Shown here: positions 45,074 through 53,691 of the stretch, one piece after another | Layout: each line of letters begins with the position of its first letter | Position numbering within the stretch: the stretch's first letter is position 1 | NCBI RefSeq assembly: GCF_029948085.1 | Contig: NZ_JARZZP010000001.1 | Span: 60,490 to 124,489 of the forward strand | Reading direction: 5' to 3' | Length of the DNA: 64,000 nucleotides | From: Streptococcus taonis | Lineage (GTDB): Bacteria > Bacillota > Bacilli > Lactobacillales > Streptococcaceae | The notes under the pieces: generated by a model | The model's database searches: none | The model's input: only the letters and a program-made list of their open reading frames with translations | What the model was told of the DNA's origin: nothing | Program-made: the position numbers and the translations under genes

Positions 45074-45418
45074 TCATACTAGCTCCTGACCGAGCCGTTT
45101 TTTCCAATAATCAAAGTGAAGATAGGACATGATCTCCATCAGAGAAAGATAGACAAACTGATAGATCTGATTTAAGCTGATTATCAACTGATATTGTTTG
45201 AAAAATGACTGGAAGAAAGACCAGATATGACTGTCTTGAATCAGTCCCTTCTTAACATCAGACAGGATATTAGCTAAAGCTCCCAAGGACTGAAACGGTA
45301 AATCCTTGACATTTATATAGATCCGGTCCACCACATCATTCAGACTGGTATCTTGGATGGCATGAAATTCTCCAAAGAGAACTCCTGCCGCTCCAAGAGT
45401 AGAAACAAATTCCACCAA
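45074..45418 (-). pseudogene. Unrecognised ORF, probably a broken downstream part
   Basis: 114 codons, MVEFVSTLGAAGVLFGEFHA to KKRLGQELV. The frame overlaps the decayed channel gene upstream by 79 bp and has no ribosome-binding site at its first ATG. The section from LNDVVDRIYINVKDL onward looks like real protein with Leu/Phe-rich helices, so a frameshift probably joined two reading frames. I recognise no family. Confidence 0.4.
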
Positions 45419-45631
45419 ATAATTTCTGAGGAAATTTTCTCAACCTTTTCCCATAATGTGTTTAGTGTCATCCATAACGATCCCAACCAGAAAAAGGAAA
45501 GAAAATAAGCAAAGAAATTTTGCCGTAAATCCCAAAAAGCTTCAAGACTTGGTGTTGTTGGTTTTTCTAACTCTAAAATCAAGATGGTCATAATAATTGC
45601 TAGAACAGCATCTGTTGATTCTTTTGAACAT
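45340..45631 (-). pseudogene. Decayed TMEM175 (DUF1211)-type channel gene
   Basis: After ATG at 45631 (MFKRIN), the frame shifts by one to give DAVLAIIMTILILELEKP, then FFAYFLSFFWLGSLW and WWNLFLLL, which follow the SDAVLAIIMTILVLEL and YLLSF..lg..W pattern of bacterial TMEM175 potassium channels. Reading then breaks again near 45400. At least two frameshifts and loss of the second half mark it as a pseudogene. Confidence 0.6.
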
Positions 45632-45781
45632 TATCTTTTAAATATCCATCAGTCCATCCTAGATATTATATCAAAAATTTTACATTCTTTCTCTGAAGAA
45701 ATCAATTCATTTAAAAGATAGAGAAAGGAAGAAATTTTTGTATCCTTATCCGAAGAAGAAAAACGATATCTCCTCTGAAAG
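45622..45781 (+). pseudogene. Possible remnant of a MarR-like regulator
   Basis: A frame reads EHYLLNIHQSILDIISKILH, a stop codon, then EEIFVSLSEEEKRYLL and a stop. The last part resembles the dimerisation helix of MarR regulators (LSEEEK..L), but similarity is slight. Confidence 0.3.
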
Positions 45782-45804
45782 TAGATACCTTTTTAATGTT
45801 TAAA

Positions 45805-45867
45805 GATGATGAGTTTGTAGCAGCAATCCTAGCTGATATCGCCAACAAATCACGTGTTGAGAAATAA
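45805..45867 (+). pseudogene. thrS: Duplicated 3' end of thrS
   Basis: Encodes [20 protein letters not shown] and TAA; the last twelve residues equal the ThrS C-terminus, with only scattered base differences, and the upstream part is diverged. No gene body precedes it. It marks the right border of the insert behind thrS. Confidence 0.85.
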
Positions 45868-45900
45868 GAGATAAAACCTGTACAAAATCCCAGCTACTAA

Positions 45901-46083
45901 AAAAGAGGCTGGGACAAAAGTCCTAGCCTCTCAATTGTCTTTGGATTGCCGAGCAAGACGCAGTGGTTGAGTGGGCTCTACTACGCTGATTTCATCAACT
46001 TTTACAGCCCTACTCAACTGTGCGGAGGTGGGACAACGAAATCGAATTCTAACGAATTAACGATTTCTGTCCCACTCTCTTTT
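45901..46083. repeat. MITE-like streptococcal intergenic repeat (RUP/SPRITE-like)
   Basis: Terminal inverted repeats of 22 bp (AAAAGAGGCTGGGACAAAAG.. at the left; AAAAGAGAGTGGGACAGAAA.. read from the right) match at 18 positions. The 183-bp element folds into three hairpins: GAGGCTGGGAC/GTCCTAGCCTC, GTTGAGTGGGCT/AGCCCTACTCAAC and TGGGACA..TGTCCCA with inner GAAATCG/CGATTTC. No coding capacity. Related sequences are common in pneumococcal genomes; the exact family name is from memory. Confidence 0.75.
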
Positions 46084-46098
46084 TTGATGTTTCTGTTT

Positions 46099-48090
46099 TT
46101 ACATTTGAACAATTCTACGATAGCTTCTTGAAGTAATCACAAAGATTAGGACATAAACTAAAGCAAAGATACCACAAATAGAAAGTGTTACACTTAACAT
46201 CATAGCTGTATCTACTACCCCAATGACCTTAAGAATCAAACTTAACATATGATAGGCAAAAGCCAAGTGTAGGAAAGCAAAGATTACAGGGAGGAAGAAA
46301 ACAGTCAAGACCTGCTTGTTAATGGTTTGTTTGATTTGTTTTTGATCCAAGCCCACTTTTTGTAGGATGACAAAGCGTTCACGATCCTCATAACCTTCTG
46401 AGATTTGTTTATAGTAGATAACGAGTACAGTTCCAATCATAAAGATGATAGAGAGGAAAATACCAATAAAGAGAACTCCTCCAAAGAGAGCATTCATTTG
46501 GGCAATTGCGTCACTTGCAGTGCCTCCACCATAAACCATGCCGTCTTCATTTTTGAGATTATGACTAAAATTATTTACAAACTCCTCAAAATCATCAGAT
46601 AGCTTTAACTGTTCCTCTAGACTAGCTGTTACATCCATACCACCGTAGAGCTGTGTGTATACAGCTGAATCCTGGTACTGTTCCAAAAAACTTTGAATAT
46701 CAGCTACTACAAGATAGTTATAATCCGATACCAATAGTACATAGGGATTAGAAACATGATTGGCAATAAAATCCTGCTGGATTGCTTCCTTGATTGTATA
46801 GTTCTGATTGTTCAGACTAAATGCTTTCTGATTTTTAAGTTGGTCATTTCGAGCCCAAAGTCCTACTTCGTTACCAGTAAGGTTCAGCTTTTGTCCAGTC
46901 ATTTTTTCATAATCTTTTTGGTCAAAAACCAGGAAGACTGTCTTAGGCATGACATTGTTTTGCCCTTTTTCAAAGATGGTTAATTTGGTCCCCTCTTGAC
47001 TCGAAAGACCGAAACTTGCATAATTGAGGACGTCCTTATTGCTGATGGTTAGGTTCTTTTCGCTAGCGTATTGAGTCAAAAGCTTGTCTAAATCCTCAAC
47101 TTCTACATGTTGTCCCTTAACATCAAAATCGTGAGGATACATGAGTTTTTTCATATTCTCAGATCCGTTGTAGATACTAGTAGCTGCAGACATAGTAACC
47201 AAAACCATGGTTGAAAGGATGGCAATGGTTGCTAATCCGACAGCATTTTTCTTCATACGAAAGATAAGGTTAGAAACAGAAATGAGATTATTAGGTTGGT
47301 AGTAATATCTCTTGTTTTTCTTGAGCAACTGTAAGAAAACTGTAATACCAGCATTGAATAAGAGATAGGTCCCTACAATAACTAACATAACCGCAATAAA
47401 GAAAGTAGCGACAGCTTTGAAAGCATCTGTTACGCTTAGTGCTAGGTAGTAGCCACCACCTAGAGTAATTAGCCCTACAAGCGTCTGAAGAACTAGGAAA
47501 CGCCCCTTCTTCTCACCCTTCGCTTTTTCTCTAGAAAGCTGAAGAGCATCCATACGGATAATGCGTACAGCGTTCAGGAAAACGATGACTAAAAAGATAA
47601 AACCGAATACCAGAAGGATTGAAAGCACTACAGACCATTGGAAAGTTGCAACTAACTCTACCTTCATCTTTGCAAGTTTAAGTAGCAAAGCGAAAATCAG
47701 ATTATCAAAGAGGGCACCAATTCCAATCCCGGCAGTGACTGTTACTAGCCCAAATATCAAGAGTTCCTTAAAGGTCATACCAATCAAATGGCGCTTTTCT
47801 AAGCCCAACATGCCATATACACCCAGTTCTTTGGAGCGATTTTTCATGACAAAACTGTTGGCATAAAGAACGATAATGGCAGATGCAAGTGTCACAACGA
47901 CAAGCCCTAGTTGTAGGGTAAATTGTATAGCAGATGCACCACGTAAATCCACAATTTTAGGATTAAAGGCTAGAGAGTAAAAGAGATAGCTAATTGTGAC
48001 TGCCAAAATGACAGACAAAGCAAACGGATAATAGAGTTTGCGGTTTTTGATTAAGTTGGATACGGCCAACTTATTGGTTAATCGAAACAT
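46099..48090 (-). CDS. BceB-type ABC transporter permease
   Basis: 663 residues with ten predicted membrane helices: one, then three (FtsX-like block with KNRSKELGVYGMLGLEKRHL), then two, a large extracellular domain between helices 7 and 8 (about residues 310-520), and three more. This is the architecture of BceB-like peptide-antibiotic detoxification permeases. The extracellular domain binds the antimicrobial peptide or its lipid-bound complex. It starts one base after the ATPase stop, and a histidine kinase/response regulator pair lies upstream on the same strand. Confidence 0.92.
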   Translation of the reverse strand: MFRLTNKLAVSNLIKNRKLYYPFALSVILAVTISYLFYSLAFNPKIVDLRGASAIQFTLQLGLVVVTLASAIIVLYANSFVMKNRSKELGVYGMLGLEKRHLIGMTFKELLIFGLVTVTAGIGIGALFDNLIFALLLKLAKMKVELVATFQWSVVLSILLVFGFIFLVIVFLNAVRIIRMDALQLSREKAKGEKKGRFLVLQTLVGLITLGGGYYLALSVTDAFKAVATFFIAVMLVIVGTYLLFNAGITVFLQLLKKNKRYYYQPNNLISVSNLIFRMKKNAVGLATIAILSTMVLVTMSAATSIYNGSENMKKLMYPHDFDVKGQHVEVEDLDKLLTQYASEKNLTISNKDVLNYASFGLSSQEGTKLTIFEKGQNNVMPKTVFLVFDQKDYEKMTGQKLNLTGNEVGLWARNDQLKNQKAFSLNNQNYTIKEAIQQDFIANHVSNPYVLLVSDYNYLVVADIQSFLEQYQDSAVYTQLYGGMDVTASLEEQLKLSDDFEEFVNNFSHNLKNEDGMVYGGGTASDAIAQMNALFGGVLFIGIFLSIIFMIGTVLVIYYKQISEGYEDRERFVILQKVGLDQKQIKQTINKQVLTVFFLPVIFAFLHLAFAYHMLSLILKVIGVVDTAMMLSVTLSICGIFALVYVLIFVITSRSYRRIVQM

Positions 48091-48091
48091 A

Positions 48092-48850
48092 CTAGTTCAC
48101 CTCACTTGCCATAACAGTTAAGGTGTCAGAGATCTCTTGGAACATCTGACGTTCAGTCTTTTCACCACGGTAGATTTGATTATAGAGAATGCCGTCCTTG
48201 ATGAAGAGGACACGTTTAGCACGGCTGGCCGCAGCTGTCGAGTGGGTCACCATGAGAATGGTTTGTCCTTGTTCATTGATTTGATCAAAGATATCAAGGA
48301 GGGCTGCAGATGACTTAGAATCTAGAGCTCCTGTTGGCTCATCAGCAAGGAGAATTTCAGGTTCTGTAATGATGGCGCGTGCAACTGCTACCCGTTGTTT
48401 TTGCCCTCCAGAGATTTCATAAGGGTACTTCTCCTGCAATTGATTGATGCCAAGATTTTCGGCCGTCACGACCAATTTTTTCATCATTTCTGTAATAGGC
48501 TTTCTAGACAATACCAAAGGGAGTAAGATATTGTCTTTAACAGAAAGCGTATCTAACAAATTGAAGTCTTGGAAGACAAAGCCTAACTTTTCACGACGGA
48601 AGCTTGATGCTTCAGAGTTTTTAATGGTAGCTGTGTCAGTTCCGTTTAGGAAGACCTGCCCACGCGTTGGCTTGTCAAGCATAGCTAGAATATTGAGTAG
48701 AGTAGATTTACCAGATCCAGACTCACCCATGATAGCAACGTAGTCGCCTTTTTCAACGGTAAAGTGAATATCTTTCAGGGCTTCTACTTGGTTGCCTTGA
48801 AAGCGAGTTTTATAAATCTTTTGAACGTGTTTTACATCTAATAGTGTCAT
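48092..48850 (-). CDS. BceA-type ABC transporter ATP-binding protein
   Basis: 252 residues. Walker [13 protein letters not shown]-loop VFQDFNLLD, signature [15 protein letters not shown], Walker [13 protein letters not shown] and switch [11 protein letters not shown] are those of the MacB/BceA group. AAGGAGAAG precedes ATG; the stop of the 37-residue peptide gene is 15 bases upstream. It powers the BceB-type permease downstream. Confidence 0.94.
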   Translation of the reverse strand: MTLLDVKHVQKIYKTRFQGNQVEALKDIHFTVEKGDYVAIMGESGSGKSTLLNILAMLDKPTRGQVFLNGTDTATIKNSEASSFRREKLGFVFQDFNLLDTLSVKDNILLPLVLSRKPITEMMKKLVVTAENLGINQLQEKYPYEISGGQKQRVAVARAIITEPEILLADEPTGALDSKSSAALLDIFDQINEQGQTILMVTHSTAAASRAKRVLFIKDGILYNQIYRGEKTERQMFQEISDTLTVMASEVN

Positions 48851-48865
48851 TTTAACTTCTCCTTT

Positions 48866-48979
48866 TTAATATCCCATTAACTGAAACTGAGCTTGCATCA
48901 TTTCGATGCCGATTTGAACTCGCTCGATATCCTTTGGACTCGGCTTACTTGTTTGTTTCTTTTGTAAAATTGTTTTCAT
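48866..48979 (-). CDS. 37-residue peptide gene at the head of the BceAB-type operon
   Basis: Starts MKTILQKKQTSKPSPKDIER and ends QFQLMGY. GGAGAGG lies just before the ATG, and the stop lies 15 bases before the transporter ATPase start. The peptide is basic at the N-terminus and amphipathic at the C-terminus, with no signal peptide. It may be a conserved regulatory or leader peptide for the transporter. No function is known to me. Confidence 0.6.
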   Translation of the reverse strand: MKTILQKKQTSKPSPKDIERVQIGIEMMQAQFQLMGY

Positions 48980-49062
48980 GGTTCCTCTCCTTTTTCTTTA
49001 TGCTCTAAGTTTACTCCAAAAAAAGATGGCTTGCCATAACATAACCTTACAAAAGAGGCCTT

Positions 49063-49086
49063 TAATCTTACATTTTTGTAAGATTA
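49063..49086 (-). promoter_or_regulatory. Palindromic operator of the BceAB-type operon
   Basis: TAATCTTAC and GTAAGATTA are perfect 9-bp arms around six bases, about 85 bp upstream of the small peptide gene. It fits a binding site for the adjacent OmpR-type response regulator, upstream of the transporter promoter. Confidence 0.6.
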
Positions 49087-49132
49087 CATTTTTTATCTAA
49101 TTGAAGCCTTTTTTCTCACTATATCAAGGTCT

Positions 49133-49167
49133 AAAGAAGAGCTTGAAAGGTTTCTTCCAAGCTCTTC
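49133..49167 (-). terminator. Terminator after the two-component genes
   Basis: GAAGAGCTTG and CAAGCTCTTC form a perfect 10-bp stem followed by TTTAG, just after the histidine kinase stop. Confidence 0.75.
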
Positions 49168-49177
49168 ACAATTCTTT

Positions 49178-50152
49178 TCATTCAATCAGTAAATTCACTT
49201 CAGAGAACTTAATCCTCACCGTTGTTCCTTGCCCGAGTTCGGATTCTATTTGAATCTGATGTCCTAATTCTTGGCTGATTTTCTGGGTTAGATAGAGCCC
49301 AAGTCCAGATGACTGCTGGGTCATTCGACCATTATATCCTGAAAATCCACGTTCAAAGACTCGCAACCGATCACTGTTTTTGATACCAATCCCAGTATCT
49401 TTGATACAAAGGTCCTGACCGTCCATATAGATTTCAATTCCACCTTCATTAGTATACTTGAGGCTATTTGACAGGATTTGTTCAATGACTACCAACAACC
49501 ATTTCTTGTCTGTAACAATGCTTCTATCCAAGTCATGCAGATCGACACTTAGACCTTTCTGGATAAAGAAAATAGCATATTTGCGAATGACTTCCTTGAC
49601 CAGATCTTCTATATTTTCTTTCTTCAAAACCAAATCATCATGGAAGCTTTCTAAGCGTAGATATTGGAGTACGAGGTTGGTATAGGAATCAATCTTAAAA
49701 ATTTCCTGCTCCAACTGTTGTTTCAGTTGGCGATCTGCCACCTCACTCACTAGGAGTTTACTGGCTGCAATTGGTGTTTTTATCTGATGAACCCAGAGTG
49801 TATAGTAATCCACCAAATCATTATAGCGGTTTTCAGCATCTGATTTCTTTTGATAGAGTTCAGATTCGCTTTTCTCTAATTTTTCAGTTAGAAGGACTTC
49901 CATTGGTGACTTAGCTTTTCTTTCGCCATAGAGCAATTCCTTACGATAACGTTGCAATTCTATCAAGAAATCAAATATCAAAAACAAAAATGTCAAAAAT
50001 GTAGATAGAAAGAAGAAATAGTTAAAGTAGGGCCCTTGCTTATCAAACAAGATTTCAAAGAGAAAAAGCAAACCTGTCAACGATAAAATAAAAGCAAAAA
50101 AACGGCTACGCGAACGGATATAAGCTAGAAAAAAACTTTTAATATCAAGCAT
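49178..50152 (-). CDS. BceS-like intramembrane-sensing histidine kinase
   Basis: 324 residues. Two closely spaced N-terminal helices (about residues 15-33 and 42-62) with almost no extracellular loop mark the BceS group, which senses through the transporter. The phospho-acceptor His is in WVHQIKTPI; N, G1 and G2 boxes are EQILSNSLKYT, IKDTGIGI and SSGLGLYL. Its start overlaps the response-regulator gene by 8 bp. It corresponds by position to pneumococcal TCS01 beside thrS. Confidence 0.9.
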   Translation of the reverse strand: MLDIKSFFLAYIRSRSRFFAFILSLTGLLFLFEILFDKQGPYFNYFFFLSTFLTFLFLIFDFLIELQRYRKELLYGERKAKSPMEVLLTEKLEKSESELYQKKSDAENRYNDLVDYYTLWVHQIKTPIAASKLLVSEVADRQLKQQLEQEIFKIDSYTNLVLQYLRLESFHDDLVLKKENIEDLVKEVIRKYAIFFIQKGLSVDLHDLDRSIVTDKKWLLVVIEQILSNSLKYTNEGGIEIYMDGQDLCIKDTGIGIKNSDRLRVFERGFSGYNGRMTQQSSGLGLYLTQKISQELGHQIQIESELGQGTTVRIKFSEVNLLIE

Positions 50153-50822
50153 GTTTCAATCCATACCCTATCCCTTTCTTAGTTTCGATAAAACCAATCA
50201 AACCTTCTTCCTCCAGTTTCTTACGCAAGCGAGCGACATTAACAGATAAGGTATTGTCATCGATAAAAAAGTCACTGTTCCAGAGTTCCCGCATCAAGTC
50301 GTCACGCGCTACGATATTTCCTGCATGCTCAAATAAAACTCGTAAAATCTGAAATTCATTCTTGGTTAGGCTGATAGCTTTTCCATTGACATGCACATCC
50401 ATAGACTTGGTATTGAGGATAACTCCTGCATATTCTAGGAGACTTTCATCCCTTCCAAATTCATAAGAGCGGCGCAATAATCCTTGTACCTTAGCTAAAA
50501 GGACCTGCTGGTCAAAAGGCTTGGTCACAAAATCGTCAGCTCCCATATTAATAGCCATCACGATGTCCATTGCCTGGTCTCTTGAAGACAGAAACATAAT
50601 AGGAACTTTGGAAATCTTGCGAATTTCCTGACACCAATGATAACCATTAAAGAGAGGCAATCCAATATCCATCAGGACCAGATGAGGCTCAGACTGAACA
50701 AATAGCGTCAGAACTTCCATAAAGTCTTCTACCATGACTACTTCAAAACCCCATTCGGAAAGCATTTTCCCAACTTGCTGACGGATTACTGGATCATCTT
50801 CTACTAGTAAAATCTTGTGCAT
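50145..50822 (-). CDS. OmpR-family response regulator (BceR-like)
   Basis: 225 residues. Receiver domain with acidic pocket (VEDD), phospho-acceptor Asp in LVLMDIGLP and Lys in DDFVTKPFD; winged-helix DNA-binding domain from about residue 130 with ISLTKNEFQILRVL and DDNTLSVNVARLRKKL. It should activate the transporter operon, probably through the palindrome at 49063-49086, when the kinase reports transporter flux. Confidence 0.93.
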   Translation of the reverse strand: MHKILLVEDDPVIRQQVGKMLSEWGFEVVMVEDFMEVLTLFVQSEPHLVLMDIGLPLFNGYHWCQEIRKISKVPIMFLSSRDQAMDIVMAINMGADDFVTKPFDQQVLLAKVQGLLRRSYEFGRDESLLEYAGVILNTKSMDVHVNGKAISLTKNEFQILRVLFEHAGNIVARDDLMRELWNSDFFIDDNTLSVNVARLRKKLEEEGLIGFIETKKGIGYGLKHA

Positions 50823-50917
50823 CTGCTCCTCCTTTTTTTATATTATAGCAAAATTCTTCTGACTACTAGCGAAATTGATGCAAATCTGATATGATAAAAG
50901 TTAAGAAAGGAATTCTC

Positions 50918-51994
50918 ATGGCCAATATTTTTGACTATCTAACTGATGTTCAATACGATTCTTTTTATGATCTTCCCTTAAATGAACTGGATGTACTTGC
51001 TTTGACAGAGCTGACTTATCTTCCTTTTGATGACTTATTGGACCAATCCGTCAATCGTTTAAGCGATGTCGCAACACGTGTCCCACGAGAAAGTACCATG
51101 TTGACCAATAAAGAACGTCTGCAACTTTTAGACCAGCTTGCCCAACACAAACGTTTTAGAAATTGCAAGCTATCAAACTTTATTAACGAGATTGACACTG
51201 AGCAACAGAAACAGTTCGCTGCTATGACCTATCGTCTGAACCTAGATACTTATCTGATTGTCTTTCGTGGCACAGACGACAGTATTATTGGCTGGAAGGA
51301 AGATTTCCATCTGACCTATATGAAGGAAATCCCTGCCCAAAAGCAGGCTCTTGAATACTTGGAAGATTTCTTTAAACAACATCCAAAACAAAAAGTACTC
51401 ATTGCTGGGCATTCTAAAGGTGGGAATCTAGCCGTCTTTGCTGCTAGTCAAATCCAGCCTGATTTGCAGGAAAAGATATCAGCAGTTTATACCTACGATG
51501 CTCCTGGTTTACAGGCTCATCTGGCAGAAACGACTGGTTATCAAGATGTTATCCCTAAATTTCACCGTTATGTCCCACAAGGTTCTGTCATCGGAATGAT
51601 GCTAGAAGTTCCTGATACTCCTATTGTTGTGCGCAGTCTGGCCTTAGGTGGTATCGCTCAACACAATACTTTCAGCTGGCTAACTGAAGGACACCACTTT
51701 GTCCAACTAGAGGCCATCAGTAGCGAAAGTCTCCAAATCAAAGACACTCTTAAAGAATGGGTGGATAGTGTTCCCGATGAGGAATTAGAGCTCTACTTTG
51801 ATCTCTTCTTTGGAACCATCCTAGAGTCTGGAATTAGCTCCATTAATGAACTATCTTCAAAAAACGCGATCGAACATGTTCGACAACTAGTTTCCCAGGC
51901 ACAAACTCTAGAGCCCGAGCAAGTTGAAATCTTAAAAAATCTGACACAACTCCTACTGGATGCCCGCTTCCAAGCCTGGAAAAATCATTTTTAA
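50918..51994 (+). CDS. Mbeg1-like (DUF2974) alpha/beta-hydrolase
   Basis: 358 residues from MANIFDYLTDVQYDSFYDLP; AGAAAGGA precedes this ATG, so an in-frame ATG nine codons upstream is rejected. The nucleophile elbow IAGHSKGGNLAV lies near residue 170 and is preceded by YLIVFRGTDDSIIGWKEDF, both typical of this lipase-like family found across lactic-acid bacteria. A lipase or esterase activity is likely. No signal peptide is seen. It is divergent from the two-component genes. Confidence 0.85.
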   Translation: MANIFDYLTDVQYDSFYDLPLNELDVLALTELTYLPFDDLLDQSVNRLSDVATRVPRESTMLTNKERLQLLDQLAQHKRFRNCKLSNFINEIDTEQQKQFAAMTYRLNLDTYLIVFRGTDDSIIGWKEDFHLTYMKEIPAQKQALEYLEDFFKQHPKQKVLIAGHSKGGNLAVFAASQIQPDLQEKISAVYTYDAPGLQAHLAETTGYQDVIPKFHRYVPQGSVIGMMLEVPDTPIVVRSLALGGIAQHNTFSWLTEGHHFVQLEAISSESLQIKDTLKEWVDSVPDEELELYFDLFFGTILESGISSINELSSKNAIEHVRQLVSQAQTLEPEQVEILKNLTQLLLDARFQAWKNHF

Positions 51995-52000
51995 TGTACT

Positions 52001-52033
52001 AAAAAGTCCCTTCTTTTATGGAGGGACTTTCTT
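52001..52033 (+). terminator. Terminator after the Mbeg1-like gene
   Basis: AAAGTCCCT and AGGGACTTT pair around an AT-rich loop, followed by CTTG. Confidence 0.65.
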
Positions 52034-52104
52034 GTTGATCGATTCCTTATTTTGTCCTTCTGTGTTATACTAGAAATTGTAAATTCTTTGAAAGAGGAAA
52101 TCCT

Positions 52105-52734
52105 ATGAAAATCCATAAAACTGTGAATCCTGTCGCCTATGAAAATACTTATTATCTTGAAGGGGAGCAACACCTGATTGTAGTCGATCCTGGTAGTCAT
52201 TGGGAGGCCATTCGCAAGACTATCGAAACCATCAACAAACCGGTCTGTGCCATTCTTCTGACCCACACTCACTACGACCATATTATGAGTCTTGACTTGG
52301 TCAGAGATACTTATGGAAATCCTCCAGTCTATGTGGCAGAAAGCGAAGCTGCTTGGCTCTTTACTCCTGTCGACAATCTTTCTGGCCTTCCTCGACACGA
52401 CGATATGGCAGATGTCGTATGTAGACCAGCCGAACAGACCTTTGTCTTTCATGAGGAATACCAGATTGAGGAGTTCCGCTTTACTGTATTACCAACTCCA
52501 GGCCATTCTATCGGTGGAGTTTCATTTGTTTTCCCAGATGGACACTTGGTCTTAACGGGAGATGCCCTTTTCCGTGAAACTATTGGACGAACAGACTTGC
52601 CAACTGGTAGTATGGAACAACTCCTTCATAGTGTCCAAACCCAGCTCTTCACCCTTCCAAACTACGATGTCTATCCAGGACATGGTCCGGCTACGACTAT
52701 CGCCCACGAAAAAAACTTTAATCCATTTTTCTAG
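52105..52734 (+). CDS. Metallo-beta-lactamase-fold hydrolase (glyoxalase II-like)
   Basis: 209 residues. The metal-binding motif THTHYDHI (HxHxDH), later His in PTPGHSIGG, Asp in LTGDALF and the last His in YPGHGPATT give the complete binuclear site. Short single-domain members of this type occur in most Firmicutes and hydrolyse thioesters such as S-lactoylglutathione-like substrates, though the substrate here is not known. Monocistronic, closed by a strong terminator. Confidence 0.92.
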   Translation: MKIHKTVNPVAYENTYYLEGEQHLIVVDPGSHWEAIRKTIETINKPVCAILLTHTHYDHIMSLDLVRDTYGNPPVYVAESEAAWLFTPVDNLSGLPRHDDMADVVCRPAEQTFVFHEEYQIEEFRFTVLPTPGHSIGGVSFVFPDGHLVLTGDALFRETIGRTDLPTGSMEQLLHSVQTQLFTLPNYDVYPGHGPATTIAHEKNFNPFF

Positions 52735-52739
52735 CAAGT

Positions 52740-52771
52740 GAAAAACCAAGGACAATCATCCTTGGTTTTTG
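52740..52771 (+). terminator. Terminator after the MBL-fold gene
   Basis: AAAACCAAGGA and TCCTTGGTTTT form a perfect stem around CAATCA. Confidence 0.8.
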
Positions 52772-52839
52772 TGTAACTTTAATTTCTACATCATTACTTG
52801 CTCAGAAGAATCAAAATTGACTAGAAAAATAATTCAAAA

Positions 52840-53604
52840 CTAATTAGCTGGATTCAATTCTTTCCAGTCAATGTTAGACAAATCAAGCTTTTCAGAAGAA
52901 ATATCTAAAACTTGCTCTGCTTTTTCATTACCACCGATTTGAATAGTTGCTTCTTTAATCTTCTGCGCTCCATTTTTATCAAACGAATATAGAGCCAGGT
53001 TCATTTCTGGACGAGTTGACTGCCAGTCTGCATAAGAGACTAGACCATTTTCGTAAATAACAAAGCCTGAGCGAAAACCGCCTGCAGAAGCTACATAAGC
53101 TGTGTGAAGTAAGTTTGGTTTTTGATTTTCCAAATAATAAATGGCTGAAACAAATTTTTCATCGCCAATAAGTAACTCATCTTGCCCATCCTTATTCAAA
53201 TCAAGAAGGGCATATTTAAAGTCTGGTGCATTTTGATAATCCATACGAGAGAAAATCATGCTATATTCTTCTGAAGCAATCTTGTGTTGTTTATTTTCCG
53301 CGTATAAATCTTCTCTATTACCTTGTTTTAAAAGGTCTGTAAAGTGATTATAGCGTTCAATCACTTCTTTATACAAATCTGGTCCCGTTTCCTTCTTATT
53401 TTCAGCAATTGATTGTGACGCCTTGGTTGACGAGTCGCTTGTATTTTCAGTCTTTGCTTCTGTTGATGCACTAGTCTTATCGTCTTTGGAAACAGATGAT
53501 AGTGCAGATGAAGGTTCTATATTGCTATTATTTTTATTGAGACCACAAGATGCCAAAACTGAAATCGAAAGAATAGCTGAAAGCATCATTAAAAATTTCT
53601 TCAT
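52840..53604 (-). CDS. Lipoprotein of unknown function
   Basis: 254 residues. Signal peptide MKKFLMMLSAILSISVLASC with lipobox LASC, then a Ser/Thr/Lys-rich linker to about residue 75. The globular part includes LLDLNKDGQDELLIGD, an EF-hand/FG-GAP-like calcium-binding loop seen in many streptococcal surface lipoproteins. Downstream of pepO on the same strand after 87 bp, so co-transcription is possible. No enzymatic motif seen. Confidence 0.85.
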   Translation of the reverse strand: MKKFLMMLSAILSISVLASCGLNKNNSNIEPSSALSSVSKDDKTSASTEAKTENTSDSSTKASQSIAENKKETGPDLYKEVIERYNHFTDLLKQGNREDLYAENKQHKIASEEYSMIFSRMDYQNAPDFKYALLDLNKDGQDELLIGDEKFVSAIYYLENQKPNLLHTAYVASAGGFRSGFVIYENGLVSYADWQSTRPEMNLALYSFDKNGAQKIKEATIQIGGNEKAEQVLDISSEKLDLSNIDWKELNPAN

Positions 53605-53691
53605 GTTAACCTCGATAGCATTGCATTTTCAGATGGATAAACTTCAAACATAAGTCATTAACGCCAAGTTATACTTGGTTAAGAACTCACT

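Noticed and set aside
45966..45975. GTTGAGTGGG inside the MITE-like repeat equals the core of the guaA attachment site
   Set aside because: Only 10 bases, placed within a hairpin arm of the repeat and with no element beside it; most likely chance.
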